Part shown: one piece after another, positions 8,525-16,708 of the stretch
How the letters are laid out: each line of letters starts with the position of its first letter
Numbering within the stretch: position 1 is the first letter of the stretch
Assembly (NCBI GenBank): GCA_020634795.1
Contig: JACKAZ010000001.1
Location: forward strand, 62,001 to 126,000
From: Ardenticatenales bacterium
GTDB lineage: Bacteria; Chloroflexota; Anaerolineae; Ardenticatenales; Ardenticatenaceae
DNA: 64,000 nt
Reading direction: 5' to 3'
Translations under genes and position numbers: made by a program
The notes under the pieces: generated by a model
What the model was told of the DNA's origin: nothing
The model's database searches: none
Seen by the model: the letters and a program-made list of their open reading frames with translations, nothing else

Positions 8525-9202
8525 ATGCACCCGCTACTCAAACGCACTCGTTTTTTCTTCCTCACCCTCGCGCTGCTCCTGACCGTCAGCGGCTGCTCGT
8601 TGTTGAATAGCGGGCGGCCGGAGGATGCCATCAGCCAAGTCGTGATGGTCCGCGACGCGACGATGGTCGATGCGATGGTCTACGACAGCCTCCTGCAACT
8701 GCTGAGCGCCGGGCTGACGGATTGGGAGCAGTTGCCGCGCGATAGACAGGAACAACTGTGGGAGCTGCTGGTGCCGAGCCAGCCGGTCCCCGAGCAGAAG
8801 ATCTCGATCTTGTCGGTGCAGCAGCTCAGTTCGGTGCAAGCGCTCGATCTGACGACCGATAACCGCGCGGTGGCGTGGCGGCCATTCGACCCAACCGAGA
8901 TCGCCCCCTCGCGCGCCGATGCGGAGGTTGGCCCCCGTGTGCCGAGCCGCGCCCAAAACGAGGTGCGGGCCGCGCAACCCGTGGACGACGCGACGATTTC
9001 CGACGTGGTCGGCTTTGACGTGGGCGCCGAGGTTCCGTTGCCCTCCGCACCGTTGTCGTTGCAACTGCCACGGGAGACGCGGCTGATCGCGGCGCCCCTC
9101 GTTGTCTATCGCGCCGTGCCGTTCGAGGGGGCGGACGGCAACGAGGGCTACGCCTACGAAGTGGCGGCGCTCTATCTGGTTGCCTTTGGGGTGGCGCGCT
9201 GA
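8525..9202 (+). CDS. predicted lipoprotein of unknown function
   Basis: A 225-aa protein with a lipoprotein signal: basic start (HPLLKRTR), hydrophobic stretch, and lipobox VSGC with the modified Cys near residue 19. The mature part is acidic and mixed alpha/beta, with no motif I recognise. Its TGA overlaps the ATG of the downstream O-antigen-ligase-like gene (TGATG), so the two are translationally coupled. A role in surface polysaccharide export or assembly is possible but only inferred from the neighbour. Confidence 0.75.
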   Translation: MHPLLKRTRFFFLTLALLLTVSGCSLLNSGRPEDAISQVVMVRDATMVDAMVYDSLLQLLSAGLTDWEQLPRDRQEQLWELLVPSQPVPEQKISILSVQQLSSVQALDLTTDNRAVAWRPFDPTEIAPSRADAEVGPRVPSRAQNEVRAAQPVDDATISDVVGFDVGAEVPLPSAPLSLQLPRETRLIAAPLVVYRAVPFEGADGNEGYAYEVAALYLVAFGVAR

Positions 9203-10710
9203 TGAGCAGCCTCGACCCGCTCACGTACAGCCTGCGCCGCAGTTTCGCGGTCGGCGATCGGCGGGCGCTGGCGCTGTTGGTCGGCGGGTTGCTGCTATTG
9301 CCGCTGATCGGCGCGGCCTTGGTGGTGGGCGTGCACCCCGTCGTGGCGGTCGCCCTGCCCCTCGCCCTTGTGGCGGCGGCGTTGCTGCTCCGCACCCCGA
9401 TGTGGGGGCTTTATGGCGTGATTGCGGTCGCGGTACTGCTGCCCTTCGCGGCGCTGCCCTTCAGCATCGGCTTCAAACCCACGTTTTTGGATGTGATGGT
9501 GGGCGCCAGCTTCTTCGTCTGGTTCATGACGCTCTTGGCGGGCCGTGCACGTGGTCTCCGTTTCGCCCCCTTCTCCTTGTTGATCGTGATCTTCGTGGCC
9601 ATCGCCCTCGCCGCCTTCGTCGGCGGCCTGCAACACGCGGCACTCGACAAACAGACGTTACGCCGCTTTGTGGAACTGCTCTTAGGTGTCGGCATCTTCT
9701 TCGTCGTGGTCGACTATGTGCGTAGCCGCGAGCAGTTGGCGGCGCTGGCCCTGCTGCTGATGTGGTGCGGTTTCGGCAGCGCACTGATCGGCATTCTGCT
9801 CTACCTGCTGCCCCACGAGCTTTCCAACCAGTTGCTCAACCAACTGACCCGCTTCGACTATCCGGGCGGTTTCGTCCTGCGCTTCATTCTGGATGACCCC
9901 GCGCTCAACCAGCGGGCCATCTCGACCAGCGTCGACCCCAACGTCTTTGGCGGGCTGCTGATCATGCTGACCGCCTTCACCGCGCCACAAATCGCGGCGG
10001 AGCGGCCGCTGTTGCCCCGTGGGCTGGCGATCCTGATGACGGGGACGATGGGGCTGGCCTTGGCGCTGACCTTTTCGCGCGGCTCGATGGCGGGCTTGGT
10101 CGTGGCGCTCACCCCGCTGATTTTGCTCCGCTACCGTTGGCTGCTGCCCTACGCCGTGGTCGGCGTGCTGCTGTTGCTGCTGCTCCCGCAGGCGCAGGAC
10201 TACATTGGCCATTTCATTGCGGGCGTGCGCGGCGAAGATCTGGCAACGCAGATGCGCTTCGGGGAATACAAGGATGCGCTGCGCTTGATCCAGCGCTACC
10301 CGTGGCTGGGCGTGGGCTTTTCGGGTGCTCCAGACATCGACCTTTACGTGGGGGTTTCCAGCGTCTATCTGCTGATCGCGTCACAGATGGGGCTAATCGG
10401 GCTGACGGCCTATCTGCTGGTACTGGCGGCCTTTTTCCTCTTTGTGATCGGCTCGCTGCGCCGCATCCGCCGCCGCACGACGCTGGCCGAGCCGCTGCTG
10501 CTGGGCGGCGCCAGTGCAATTTTCGGCGCGGCCTTTGCGGGCATCTTCGACCATCACTTCTTCGATGTGGCCTTTCCCCACTTCGCGACCCTCTTCTGGC
10601 TGCTGATGGGCGTGGCGGTGGCGGCGCGGTATGTGGCAATGGCGGATCATGCGGACAGCGCCGCGCCACACGCCAACCCGCTGTCGGCGCTCTGGGACGG
10701 GGCGGTGTAG
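9202..10710 (+). CDS. O-antigen ligase / Wzy-type polymerase family membrane protein
   Basis: A 502-aa protein with about 12 membrane segments and a large loop in the C-terminal half, the pattern of the Wzy_C (O-antigen ligase/polymerase) superfamily. Within the loop, MRFGEYKDALRLIQRYPWLG followed by VGFSGAPD matches the family's arrangement (Arg in the loop, then xxPhxGhG). A segment LALTFSRGSMAGL matches the conserved TFSRGs motif seen before the loop. Members join sugar repeat units to a carrier or acceptor on the outer face of the membrane. It is coupled to the preceding lipoprotein. Ligase and polymerase cannot be told apart from sequence. Confidence 0.85.
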   Translation: MSSLDPLTYSLRRSFAVGDRRALALLVGGLLLLPLIGAALVVGVHPVVAVALPLALVAAALLLRTPMWGLYGVIAVAVLLPFAALPFSIGFKPTFLDVMVGASFFVWFMTLLAGRARGLRFAPFSLLIVIFVAIALAAFVGGLQHAALDKQTLRRFVELLLGVGIFFVVVDYVRSREQLAALALLLMWCGFGSALIGILLYLLPHELSNQLLNQLTRFDYPGGFVLRFILDDPALNQRAISTSVDPNVFGGLLIMLTAFTAPQIAAERPLLPRGLAILMTGTMGLALALTFSRGSMAGLVVALTPLILLRYRWLLPYAVVGVLLLLLLPQAQDYIGHFIAGVRGEDLATQMRFGEYKDALRLIQRYPWLGVGFSGAPDIDLYVGVSSVYLLIASQMGLIGLTAYLLVLAAFFLFVIGSLRRIRRRTTLAEPLLLGGASAIFGAAFAGIFDHHFFDVAFPHFATLFWLLMGVAVAARYVAMADHADSAAPHANPLSALWDGAV

Positions 10711-10918
10711 CGTCGTCGCGTATCGCGGGTTGCGTGTGGCGTCGGTCAGCGACAGCCATGGGGTACGGTAGGATGCTTTCACGAGTGAGCAGCCCTTCTG
10801 TGCCCACTTTTTTTGTGAAGATCAGTCGGCGCGTGGCAAGCGGTGGCGAGGGGGTAGAAAGAAGGCTTGCCGCGAGTGGCGCGGATGAATCCCGGCGAGG
10901 CGCTTGCAACAAAGCAAA

Positions 10919-10958
10919 GGGACGGATCGCGGCGCACAGTGGCCGATCCGCCCCTTTT
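10919..10958 (+). terminator. rho-independent terminator after the O-antigen-ligase-like gene
   Basis: An 11-bp stem with one mismatch (GGGACGGATCG pairing with CGATCCGCCCC) closes a 14-nt loop and runs into TTTT at 10955. It sits between the convergent plus-strand membrane gene and the small minus-strand gene. Confidence 0.7.
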
Positions 10959-10987
10959 CGATTTGATTGAACGCGGTGTCGCGCAGG

Positions 10988-11194
10988 CTAGAGCATACTA
11001 TTGGTCAGTTCGATCACCGCTTCATGAAATTCTACCTGACCCGGCGTTGCCAGTCGCGCAAGTACGAGGGTGGCCAACTCTTTTTTGACCGCCTCGCGCT
11101 GGCCCGGATCCCGTTCCAGCAGCTCATGATATTTCTCGTAGGCGATGATCTCTTCCGCGTGTTCGCGGGCGGTGTCGAGTGTGACTTCAGCCAT
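10988..11194 (-). CDS. small acidic helical protein, unknown
   Basis: A 68-aa protein, mostly charged and predicted helical (TAREHAEEIIAYEKYHELLE near the start), with no signal peptide, membrane segment or known motif. The start is supported by a good Shine-Dalgarno, GAGGAG, 7 nt before the ATG. No function can be assigned. Its spacing and strand agree with the next small gene and topA, but no operon can be shown. Confidence 0.6.
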   Translation of the reverse strand: MAEVTLDTAREHAEEIIAYEKYHELLERDPGQREAVKKELATLVLARLATPGQVEFHEAVIELTNSML

Positions 11195-11301
11195 AACATT
11201 CTCCTCGTGTGGCGTCTACCGATGGTCTAGCGTCGTGGTCGGTGCGTATAGGTACGATGGTACAGCATAGTATGAATGTGACGGCCCATCTTGGCAAAAA
11301 G

Positions 11302-11637
11302 CTAGACTCCCCACCATTGGCGAATACCCTTGGACGGCTCCGGCTCTTGGCCGAGGGCGCGAACCGTTCCGGCGTCATTCCTCGTACCCAAGAAGCGTGA
11401 GACAAACTCGGGGGCGGCAAAGCCGATGGCCAGGGCATCCACGAAGGAATTGGCACCGCCCAGCCATGCCGCCGCGCCGCCTACCAAAACTAACAGCACG
11501 AGTCCCAGCCAGAAGGTTTGGGTGCCGAAATAGTCCGGCAGCTTTCCATCGTAGCGGCTCTTGATCAGCCGAAGGACATCGGGCAGTAAGCCTCCAATAC
11601 ATCCCAGAATAAACCAAGTGCTGTTGAATGCTGGCAT
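11302..11637 (-). CDS. small membrane protein, unknown
   Basis: A 111-aa protein with three likely membrane segments: FILGCIGGLLPDVLRLI at the N-terminus, FWLGLVLLVLVGGAAAWLGG in the middle, and a weaker amphipathic stretch around FVDALAIGFAAPEFVSRFLG. The start at 11637 is chosen for its strong AGGGAGGAG ribosome site at the right distance; a longer frame upstream has no such site. No family is recognised. It lies between a small acidic protein gene and topA, all on the minus strand. Confidence 0.65.
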   Translation of the reverse strand: MPAFNSTWFILGCIGGLLPDVLRLIKSRYDGKLPDYFGTQTFWLGLVLLVLVGGAAAWLGGANSFVDALAIGFAAPEFVSRFLGTRNDAGTVRALGQEPEPSKGIRQWWGV

Positions 11638-11815
11638 ATTGCTCCTCCCTAGGCGCTTTGTGAATGGGGCCATTCAGTCGCGCAACTTGTCGCCCCCTGT
11701 CATCTTGCCCATTATACGGCAATTCGTAAGAAGGGCGAATCGGAAGGGATGCAGTACCTTGAAGCCTTTCGTCTCCCGATCAATGCCACGACATGGGAAA
11801 GCGTAAGACGGTTCC

Positions 11816-14158
11816 TCAGCCTTTGTGAATGTGTCGACAGGTAGGGAAACCCGTACAGGCGACGAACGGCCCATAGCGACCGCTTTTCACAGCCATCGGT
11901 TGGCCGCATTTGGGGCAGGGTTCGCCCGCGCCCGGCAGATCCACGGGTAGCGATGCATCGGTCGCTTGCGCGGAGCGACGTCCTTTGGCCGTGCTGCCGC
12001 GCCGTTTGCGGGCAGGCGGCGGACGCTGGCTAGATTTGTAGATAAACTTGCAGTCGGGATAGTGGGAACAGCCGACGAAGGGGCCGTAGCGCCCACTCTT
12101 TTGCACCAATTCGTGGCCGCAGGTCGGACAGGGCTTGCCCAGTTGGGCCGCGCTCTCCTCGTCAAGAGGTTGGGCCGCATTGCTGCCTGGGGCGGGGGCG
12201 GTGTAGTTGCAATCGGGGTAGCCGCTGCAGCCGATGAACGGCCCACGCTTGCTGCGCCGAATCACCAATGGCTGGCCGCAGTCGGGGCACGGTTCGCCCG
12301 TTTCGCTCGGTCGTCCGGGTTTGTAGCCACAGTCGTCGCAGACCACATACTTGCCGTATTGACTGTAGCGCTCTTGGAGCGGCGCGCCGCATTCGGGGCA
12401 GGGCTCGGCCAGCGCCGTGCCGTCGGCCTCCGTGGCGGCCTGCTGCGCCGCCCCGATGCGTGAGGCCAGAGGGCGGTAGAAGTCGGCCATCAGCGCCGTC
12501 CATTCCATCTGCCCCTCCGCCACATGGTCGAGCTGTTCTTCCATCTGCCGCGTGAAGCCGAGATCAAGCAGATCGGGGAACTGGCGCGTCAGGAAGTCGG
12601 TCACTACACGGCCCGCCTCCGTCGGCAGCAGCGCTTTGCTCTGCGATTCGACGTAGCCGCGCTGCTGAATCGTATCCATGATCGAGGCGTAGGTACTCGG
12701 TCGTCCGATGCCCTCTTGCTCCAGCGCCTTGATCAGCGATGGTTCGGTGTACCGTTTCGGCGGCTGGCTCCAATGCTCGGTCGGGGCCAGTTCAACGAGA
12801 TCCACCGCCTCCCCGCTGTGCAGCGGCGGCAGCGCTTGGCCCGCTTCCTCGTCCTCCTCGTCGCTCTCCGTCGTCCCGGCCTGCACCTGATAAACCGCCA
12901 ACCAGCCGGGCCAGCGCAAGAGGCGGCCCCGCGCCGCAAAATGGTAGGGCAGCGGCTGATTCGGTTCGCTGGGCTGGATCGTCGCCACCGTCAAATCGTA
13001 GCGGGCGGGGGTCATCTGGCTGGCGATGAAACGTTGCCAGATCAGCCGGTAGAGCGCCGCCTCTTTGCCGTTCAGTTTCTGATCTTTCGGCAGCGCGTCG
13101 GGCCGCGTGGGGCGGATGCACTCGTGCGCCTCCTGCGCATTGCCTTTGGCGCGGTAATAGGGCGGCGACTTGGGCAACGCTTCTGCCCCGAAAAGGGCGG
13201 CGATGACCTGCCGCGCGGCCTGCTGCGCCTCCTGCGCTACGAAGGGCGAATCGGTCCGCATGTAGGTGATCAACCCCCGTTCGTAGAGCGTCTGCGCGCT
13301 GCGCATCGTCTGTTTGGGGGCCATCTTCAGCGCGGCGCTGGCACGCTGCTGCATGGTGCTGGTGATGAAGGGCGGCGGCGGGCGGCGCTGCGTCTCTTTC
13401 TGCTCAACATCGATCACCCGCCACGTCACGCCGTCGGCGCCCACCCGTTTGGCGATAGCGTGCGCCGCCTCGGTCGGTAGCTTCTTGGGGTCAAACGTTT
13501 TGTGCGCGGGGTTGAGCAGGGCGCTCAACTGCCCCTTGAACGGATCACGCGGGGGCTGTTGCTTGGCGAAGAGCGCGTCCAGCGTCCAATACTGCTCCGG
13601 CGTGAAGGCTTCGATCGCCCGCTCCCGCTCGACCACCAGCCGCACCGCCACACTCTGCACCCGCCCCGCCGACAACGAGCGACCGAAGGCGCGGCGCAGC
13701 ACGGGCGAGACCTTCCAGCCGACCAAGCGGTCCAGCACGCGCCGCGCCTGCTGCGAATCGACCAGCGCCATGTCGAGCTGTCGCGGCTTGTCGAAGGCGG
13801 CGCGGATCGCCCGCTGGGTGATTTCGCCGAAGACGACGCGGTAGAGCGGCTTACCCCGTGCTGCCGTGCCGATCGCCTCCAGCACATGCCACGCGATGGC
13901 CTCGCCCTCGCGATCGGGATCGGTCGCCAAGTAGAGCGCGTCGGCCTCTTTCGCCGCGCTGCGGATGGCGCTGATCGTCTTCCCCTTGCCGCGCAGCACA
14001 TGGTAGCTTGGCGCGAAATCGGCCTCGATATCGACGCCCAGCGCTTTCGGCGGCAGGTCGCGGACATGACCCATGCTGGCCAGCACGTGCCAGCCCGCGC
14101 CGAGGTAGCCTTGGATCTTCTTCGCTTTGCTCGGACTTTCAACGATGACGACTTTCAT
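11816..14158 (-). CDS. topA: DNA topoisomerase I (type IA)
   Basis: A 780-aa type IA topoisomerase that relaxes negative supercoils through a 5'-phosphotyrosine intermediate. The Toprim domain begins KVVIVESPSKAKKI with the acidic ATDPDREGEAIAWH; the catalytic tyrosine lies in GLITYMRTDS near residue 299; SAGRVQSVA and RPSTYASI are also present. Four C-terminal zinc-ribbon modules follow, each with CPxCG plus a second Cys pair (the last three as CSGYPDC, CSHYPDC and CTGFPTC). A basic linker of about 35 residues (PARKRRGS) separates the third and fourth. The start MKVVIVESP is standard. The gene is apparently monocistronic. Confidence 0.97.
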   Translation of the reverse strand: MKVVIVESPSKAKKIQGYLGAGWHVLASMGHVRDLPPKALGVDIEADFAPSYHVLRGKGKTISAIRSAAKEADALYLATDPDREGEAIAWHVLEAIGTAARGKPLYRVVFGEITQRAIRAAFDKPRQLDMALVDSQQARRVLDRLVGWKVSPVLRRAFGRSLSAGRVQSVAVRLVVERERAIEAFTPEQYWTLDALFAKQQPPRDPFKGQLSALLNPAHKTFDPKKLPTEAAHAIAKRVGADGVTWRVIDVEQKETQRRPPPPFITSTMQQRASAALKMAPKQTMRSAQTLYERGLITYMRTDSPFVAQEAQQAARQVIAALFGAEALPKSPPYYRAKGNAQEAHECIRPTRPDALPKDQKLNGKEAALYRLIWQRFIASQMTPARYDLTVATIQPSEPNQPLPYHFAARGRLLRWPGWLAVYQVQAGTTESDEEDEEAGQALPPLHSGEAVDLVELAPTEHWSQPPKRYTEPSLIKALEQEGIGRPSTYASIMDTIQQRGYVESQSKALLPTEAGRVVTDFLTRQFPDLLDLGFTRQMEEQLDHVAEGQMEWTALMADFYRPLASRIGAAQQAATEADGTALAEPCPECGAPLQERYSQYGKYVVCDDCGYKPGRPSETGEPCPDCGQPLVIRRSKRGPFIGCSGYPDCNYTAPAPGSNAAQPLDEESAAQLGKPCPTCGHELVQKSGRYGPFVGCSHYPDCKFIYKSSQRPPPARKRRGSTAKGRRSAQATDASLPVDLPGAGEPCPKCGQPMAVKSGRYGPFVACTGFPTCRHIHKG

Positions 14159-14563
14159 ACAGGTTACTCAGAGGGGGTAGCTGGCGGTGTGATCTTAATT
14201 CGACATCGTAGCTGCTGTGCCACGGGTGCATGGGTTGCCACGCAGTGTGTCGCCTTATGGTGAGGAGGACATTGTAGCAGCGTGGCGCGACGTTGGGGGA
14301 GTACGCCGAGGTGCGGTGCATCATATTTGATGAGACGCAATCGCATGAGAACCGTCGCCGCAGCACCCCTTCGCTCAAGGTCGGGCACGGCGGTCCGACC
14401 CTACAGGGGGTGGGCGATAAACGATCCCCCGTGTCGGGACGACCCGCCGTGGTCGTCCCTGCAACGGATGCTAGTATACCGTGGGGGGGCCACTCTGCGA
14501 TTGCCAGGGAACCCTTGGCCCCCCCATTGTGACTAATCGGAGAGAACGGAAGGAGCCACAGGG
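14159..14563. repeat. intergenic region with two palindromic elements
   Basis: Between divergent topA and the sigma factor gene there are two GC-rich inverted repeats: GGTCGG/CCGACC at 14379-14400 and a perfect 9-bp pair GGGACGACC/GGTCGTCCC at 14436-14459 with a 6-nt loop. They are separated by about 35 nt and look like REP-type extragenic palindromes. The promoters of both flanking genes must also lie here; I see no clear consensus. Confidence 0.6.
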
Positions 14564-15139
14564 GTGACGGAGCAGTTCTGGCCGATGGCCTATGCAGAGA
14601 GAGACCCGGATATCGTGCTGGTGAAGGCCATGGCAGCGGGCGAAGCGACCGCCATTGAGAGCCTCTATCAACGCCACGGGCCAGCGTTGTTCGCATACCT
14701 CGTGGGGCAGCTCGGGGATCGTCAATGGGCCGAGGATGTGTTGCAGGAAGTGATGCTCGCGGCTTGGCGCTCCGCCGCCCGCTTTCGGGGTGAGAGCACG
14801 GTGCGAACTTGGCTGCTCGCCATCGCTCGCTACCGTGCGCTCAACGCGCGCCAGCGCCGTCCGCCCCCGCCCGACGCGCTCCCGCCCGACTTGCCAACCG
14901 ATGACCCAAAGCCGCACCAAAAGCTGGAGCACGACGCCCAGCGGGATGAGATAGCCCGTGCGTTGCAACAGCTTCCGGCGGCACAACGCGAAACGCTGGA
15001 ACTGATCTTTTTTCACGGACTTTCCGGGCCTGAAGCGGCCCAAGTTCAGAAGGTGGCGATCGGCACGATCAAGAGCCGTCTGCACCGAGCGAAAGCCGCG
15101 CTGCGCCACCTGCTTTCAAAGGAGGAGGAAGATGCATGA
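14564..15139 (+). CDS. ECF-type RNA polymerase sigma factor
   Basis: A 191-aa sigma-70 family protein of extracytoplasmic-function size. Region 2 is seen in ALFAYLVGQLGDRQWAEDVL then QEVMLAAWRSAARF, and region 4 in LPAAQRETLELIFFHGLSG followed by VAIGTIKSRLHRAKAALR, the recognition helix for the -35 element. A proline-rich linker joins them. Translation likely starts at the GTG at 14564, preceded by AAGGAG; ATG at 14585 would also keep region 2. It overlaps the anti-sigma gene by 8 nt and heads the ABC exporter operon, which it probably activates in response to envelope stress. Confidence 0.92.
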   Translation: MTEQFWPMAYAERDPDIVLVKAMAAGEATAIESLYQRHGPALFAYLVGQLGDRQWAEDVLQEVMLAAWRSAARFRGESTVRTWLLAIARYRALNARQRRPPPPDALPPDLPTDDPKPHQKLEHDAQRDEIARALQQLPAAQRETLELIFFHGLSGPEAAQVQKVAIGTIKSRLHRAKAALRHLLSKEEEDA

Positions 15140-16007
15140 GCGATGGGATGACCAGCTCCCCTTTTATGTGACCGGCGCTTTGCCGCCCGCAACGCACGCT
15201 GCGGTGGCGCAGCACCTGCGCGAGTGCGTTGCCTGCGCGGCTCAAGTGGCGGAGTGGCAGCAACTGGCGGCGTGGCATCAGTCTCATGTTGCGGGGCGGA
15301 TGGGGGCGCTACCACCGCTCTCTCCTCTTGTACGCGCGAGCCTTCACCGCCCTCCGACGTTGCGCGAACTGCTGGCCTCTACCCTGCAATTGGTGTGGGC
15401 GCAGCGCAACGTCCTCCGTCCGCTACTGCCGGGGATCGTGGGGGTCCTGCTTGTCGGGTTGGCGGCCTCGTTAGGGCTGATGAATGCCGAACGGGTGGCA
15501 CTGCCCTTGGTGGCACTGGTGCCGATCGTAGCCGCGCTCCCCATCGCCTTTTTGCACAGCCGCGAGCTGGAGCCTGCCTTCGAAATCGTGAGTGCCACGC
15601 CATCTGCGCCCGGCGCACTCTTACTGGCGCGCCTCACCTTTGTGTTGACCCTCGTCAGTAGCGTCACGCTGCCCGGTAGCTTTGCCGTGAGCGCCGCACA
15701 GGGCAGCAGCTTCGGGCCGTTGGTGGCCGCTTGGTTGGGGCCCCTGCTTCTACTTTCCGCGCTGGCAACCGTGCTGGCGCTACGTTGGCGGTCGGGGGTT
15801 GCGGTGGGGGTGGTGCTGGCGGGTTGGTTAGGCGTCATCGGCCTGCTATGGTTGGAGCTGAACGGCTATCCGCTGCTCGCCCTCCCGCTTCACGCACTCC
15901 TCCAACCGCACGCATGGCTCTTCCTGAGTCAGTTGTTGGCAGCGGGACTGCTCTGGTGGCTGGCGTGGCGCGAGCTGCCTCACTTATCGACCGAGCGAGT
16001 TTACTAA
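15132..16007 (+). CDS. membrane anti-sigma factor with zf-HC2 domain
   Basis: A 291-aa protein whose first 45 residues hold the zinc-binding anti-sigma motif HLRECVACA (His-x3-Cys-x2-Cys), preceded by LPFYVTGALPPATHAAVAQ. About six hydrophobic segments follow. It would hold the ECF sigma factor inactive at the membrane and release it on a signal. The large multi-helix membrane part is bigger than in common single-span anti-sigmas. The start overlaps the sigma gene by 8 nt and the stop overlaps the next gene (TAATG), so expression is coupled. Confidence 0.88.
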   Translation: MHERWDDQLPFYVTGALPPATHAAVAQHLRECVACAAQVAEWQQLAAWHQSHVAGRMGALPPLSPLVRASLHRPPTLRELLASTLQLVWAQRNVLRPLLPGIVGVLLVGLAASLGLMNAERVALPLVALVPIVAALPIAFLHSRELEPAFEIVSATPSAPGALLLARLTFVLTLVSSVTLPGSFAVSAAQGSSFGPLVAAWLGPLLLLSALATVLALRWRSGVAVGVVLAGWLGVIGLLWLELNGYPLLALPLHALLQPHAWLFLSQLLAAGLLWWLAWRELPHLSTERVY

Positions 16008-16690
16008 TGTCGCTGATAAGAGGAAGGCTGCCCACACAGCGCGTAGAGTTGCTGGGTGTGGTACTCCTGACGCTGGGCATGATGGGACTGCTGTGGTGGA
16101 ATCGTGATAGCCCCGCCGCCGCCACCATTGTGCTGACGACAGTGGAGGCACTCCTCCCCGTCGCACTGGCCCTAGTCGCCGCTGGCCTACTGGCCAGTGA
16201 TCCGCTGTTGGAGCTGCTCCTGACCGTGCCGCAACCTGCGCCGAAGACCCTTCTGCAGCGGCTGGTCGTGGTGGTGGTCATCGGCAGCTTGCTGGCCGGG
16301 GGATTGCTACTCATGGCGAAGGGCTGGGCGGTTCCCCTGCCGCAAACAGGCGCACGTCTACTGTTGTTCTGGCTTTCCCCCGCCCTGTTCTGGGCGGGGG
16401 TGACCGTGTGGGGGGCCATCTGGCGCGGCCAGATGCTGGACGGGGTAGGCTTGGGGCTTGGCCTTTGGGCCATCGCCTTTTTTGCCATTCCACTCATCGA
16501 GCCGTGGTGTAGGGCGCTGGGCCCCTCCCAGACCTGCCCGGCTGCGCTGTGGAGTCCGCTCCTCTCCTTGGTGCGCCCCTTTGACCCGTGGTGGATGGCG
16601 AATCGGGTCGGCCTACTGGTTGTGGGTATCGGGCTGCTGGGGGCGGCGCTCCGACTTGCAGCTGACGAACAGCGGTTACTTCAGGCGTGA
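16007..16690 (+). CDS. ABC-2-type membrane protein
   Basis: A 227-aa protein with about six membrane segments and few charged residues, resembling the permease subunits of ABC-2 exporters though without a distinct motif. The ATG at 16007 overlaps the TAA of the anti-sigma gene. It lies 18 nt before the large fused permease, and with it and the ATPase at 19299 probably forms a transporter of unknown substrate. It could instead be a regulatory membrane partner. Confidence 0.7.
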   Translation: MSLIRGRLPTQRVELLGVVLLTLGMMGLLWWNRDSPAAATIVLTTVEALLPVALALVAAGLLASDPLLELLLTVPQPAPKTLLQRLVVVVVIGSLLAGGLLLMAKGWAVPLPQTGARLLLFWLSPALFWAGVTVWGAIWRGQMLDGVGLGLGLWAIAFFAIPLIEPWCRALGPSQTCPAALWSPLLSLVRPFDPWWMANRVGLLVVGIGLLGAALRLAADEQRLLQA

Positions 16691-16708
16691 TCAAGAGGAG
16701 GCATCGTA

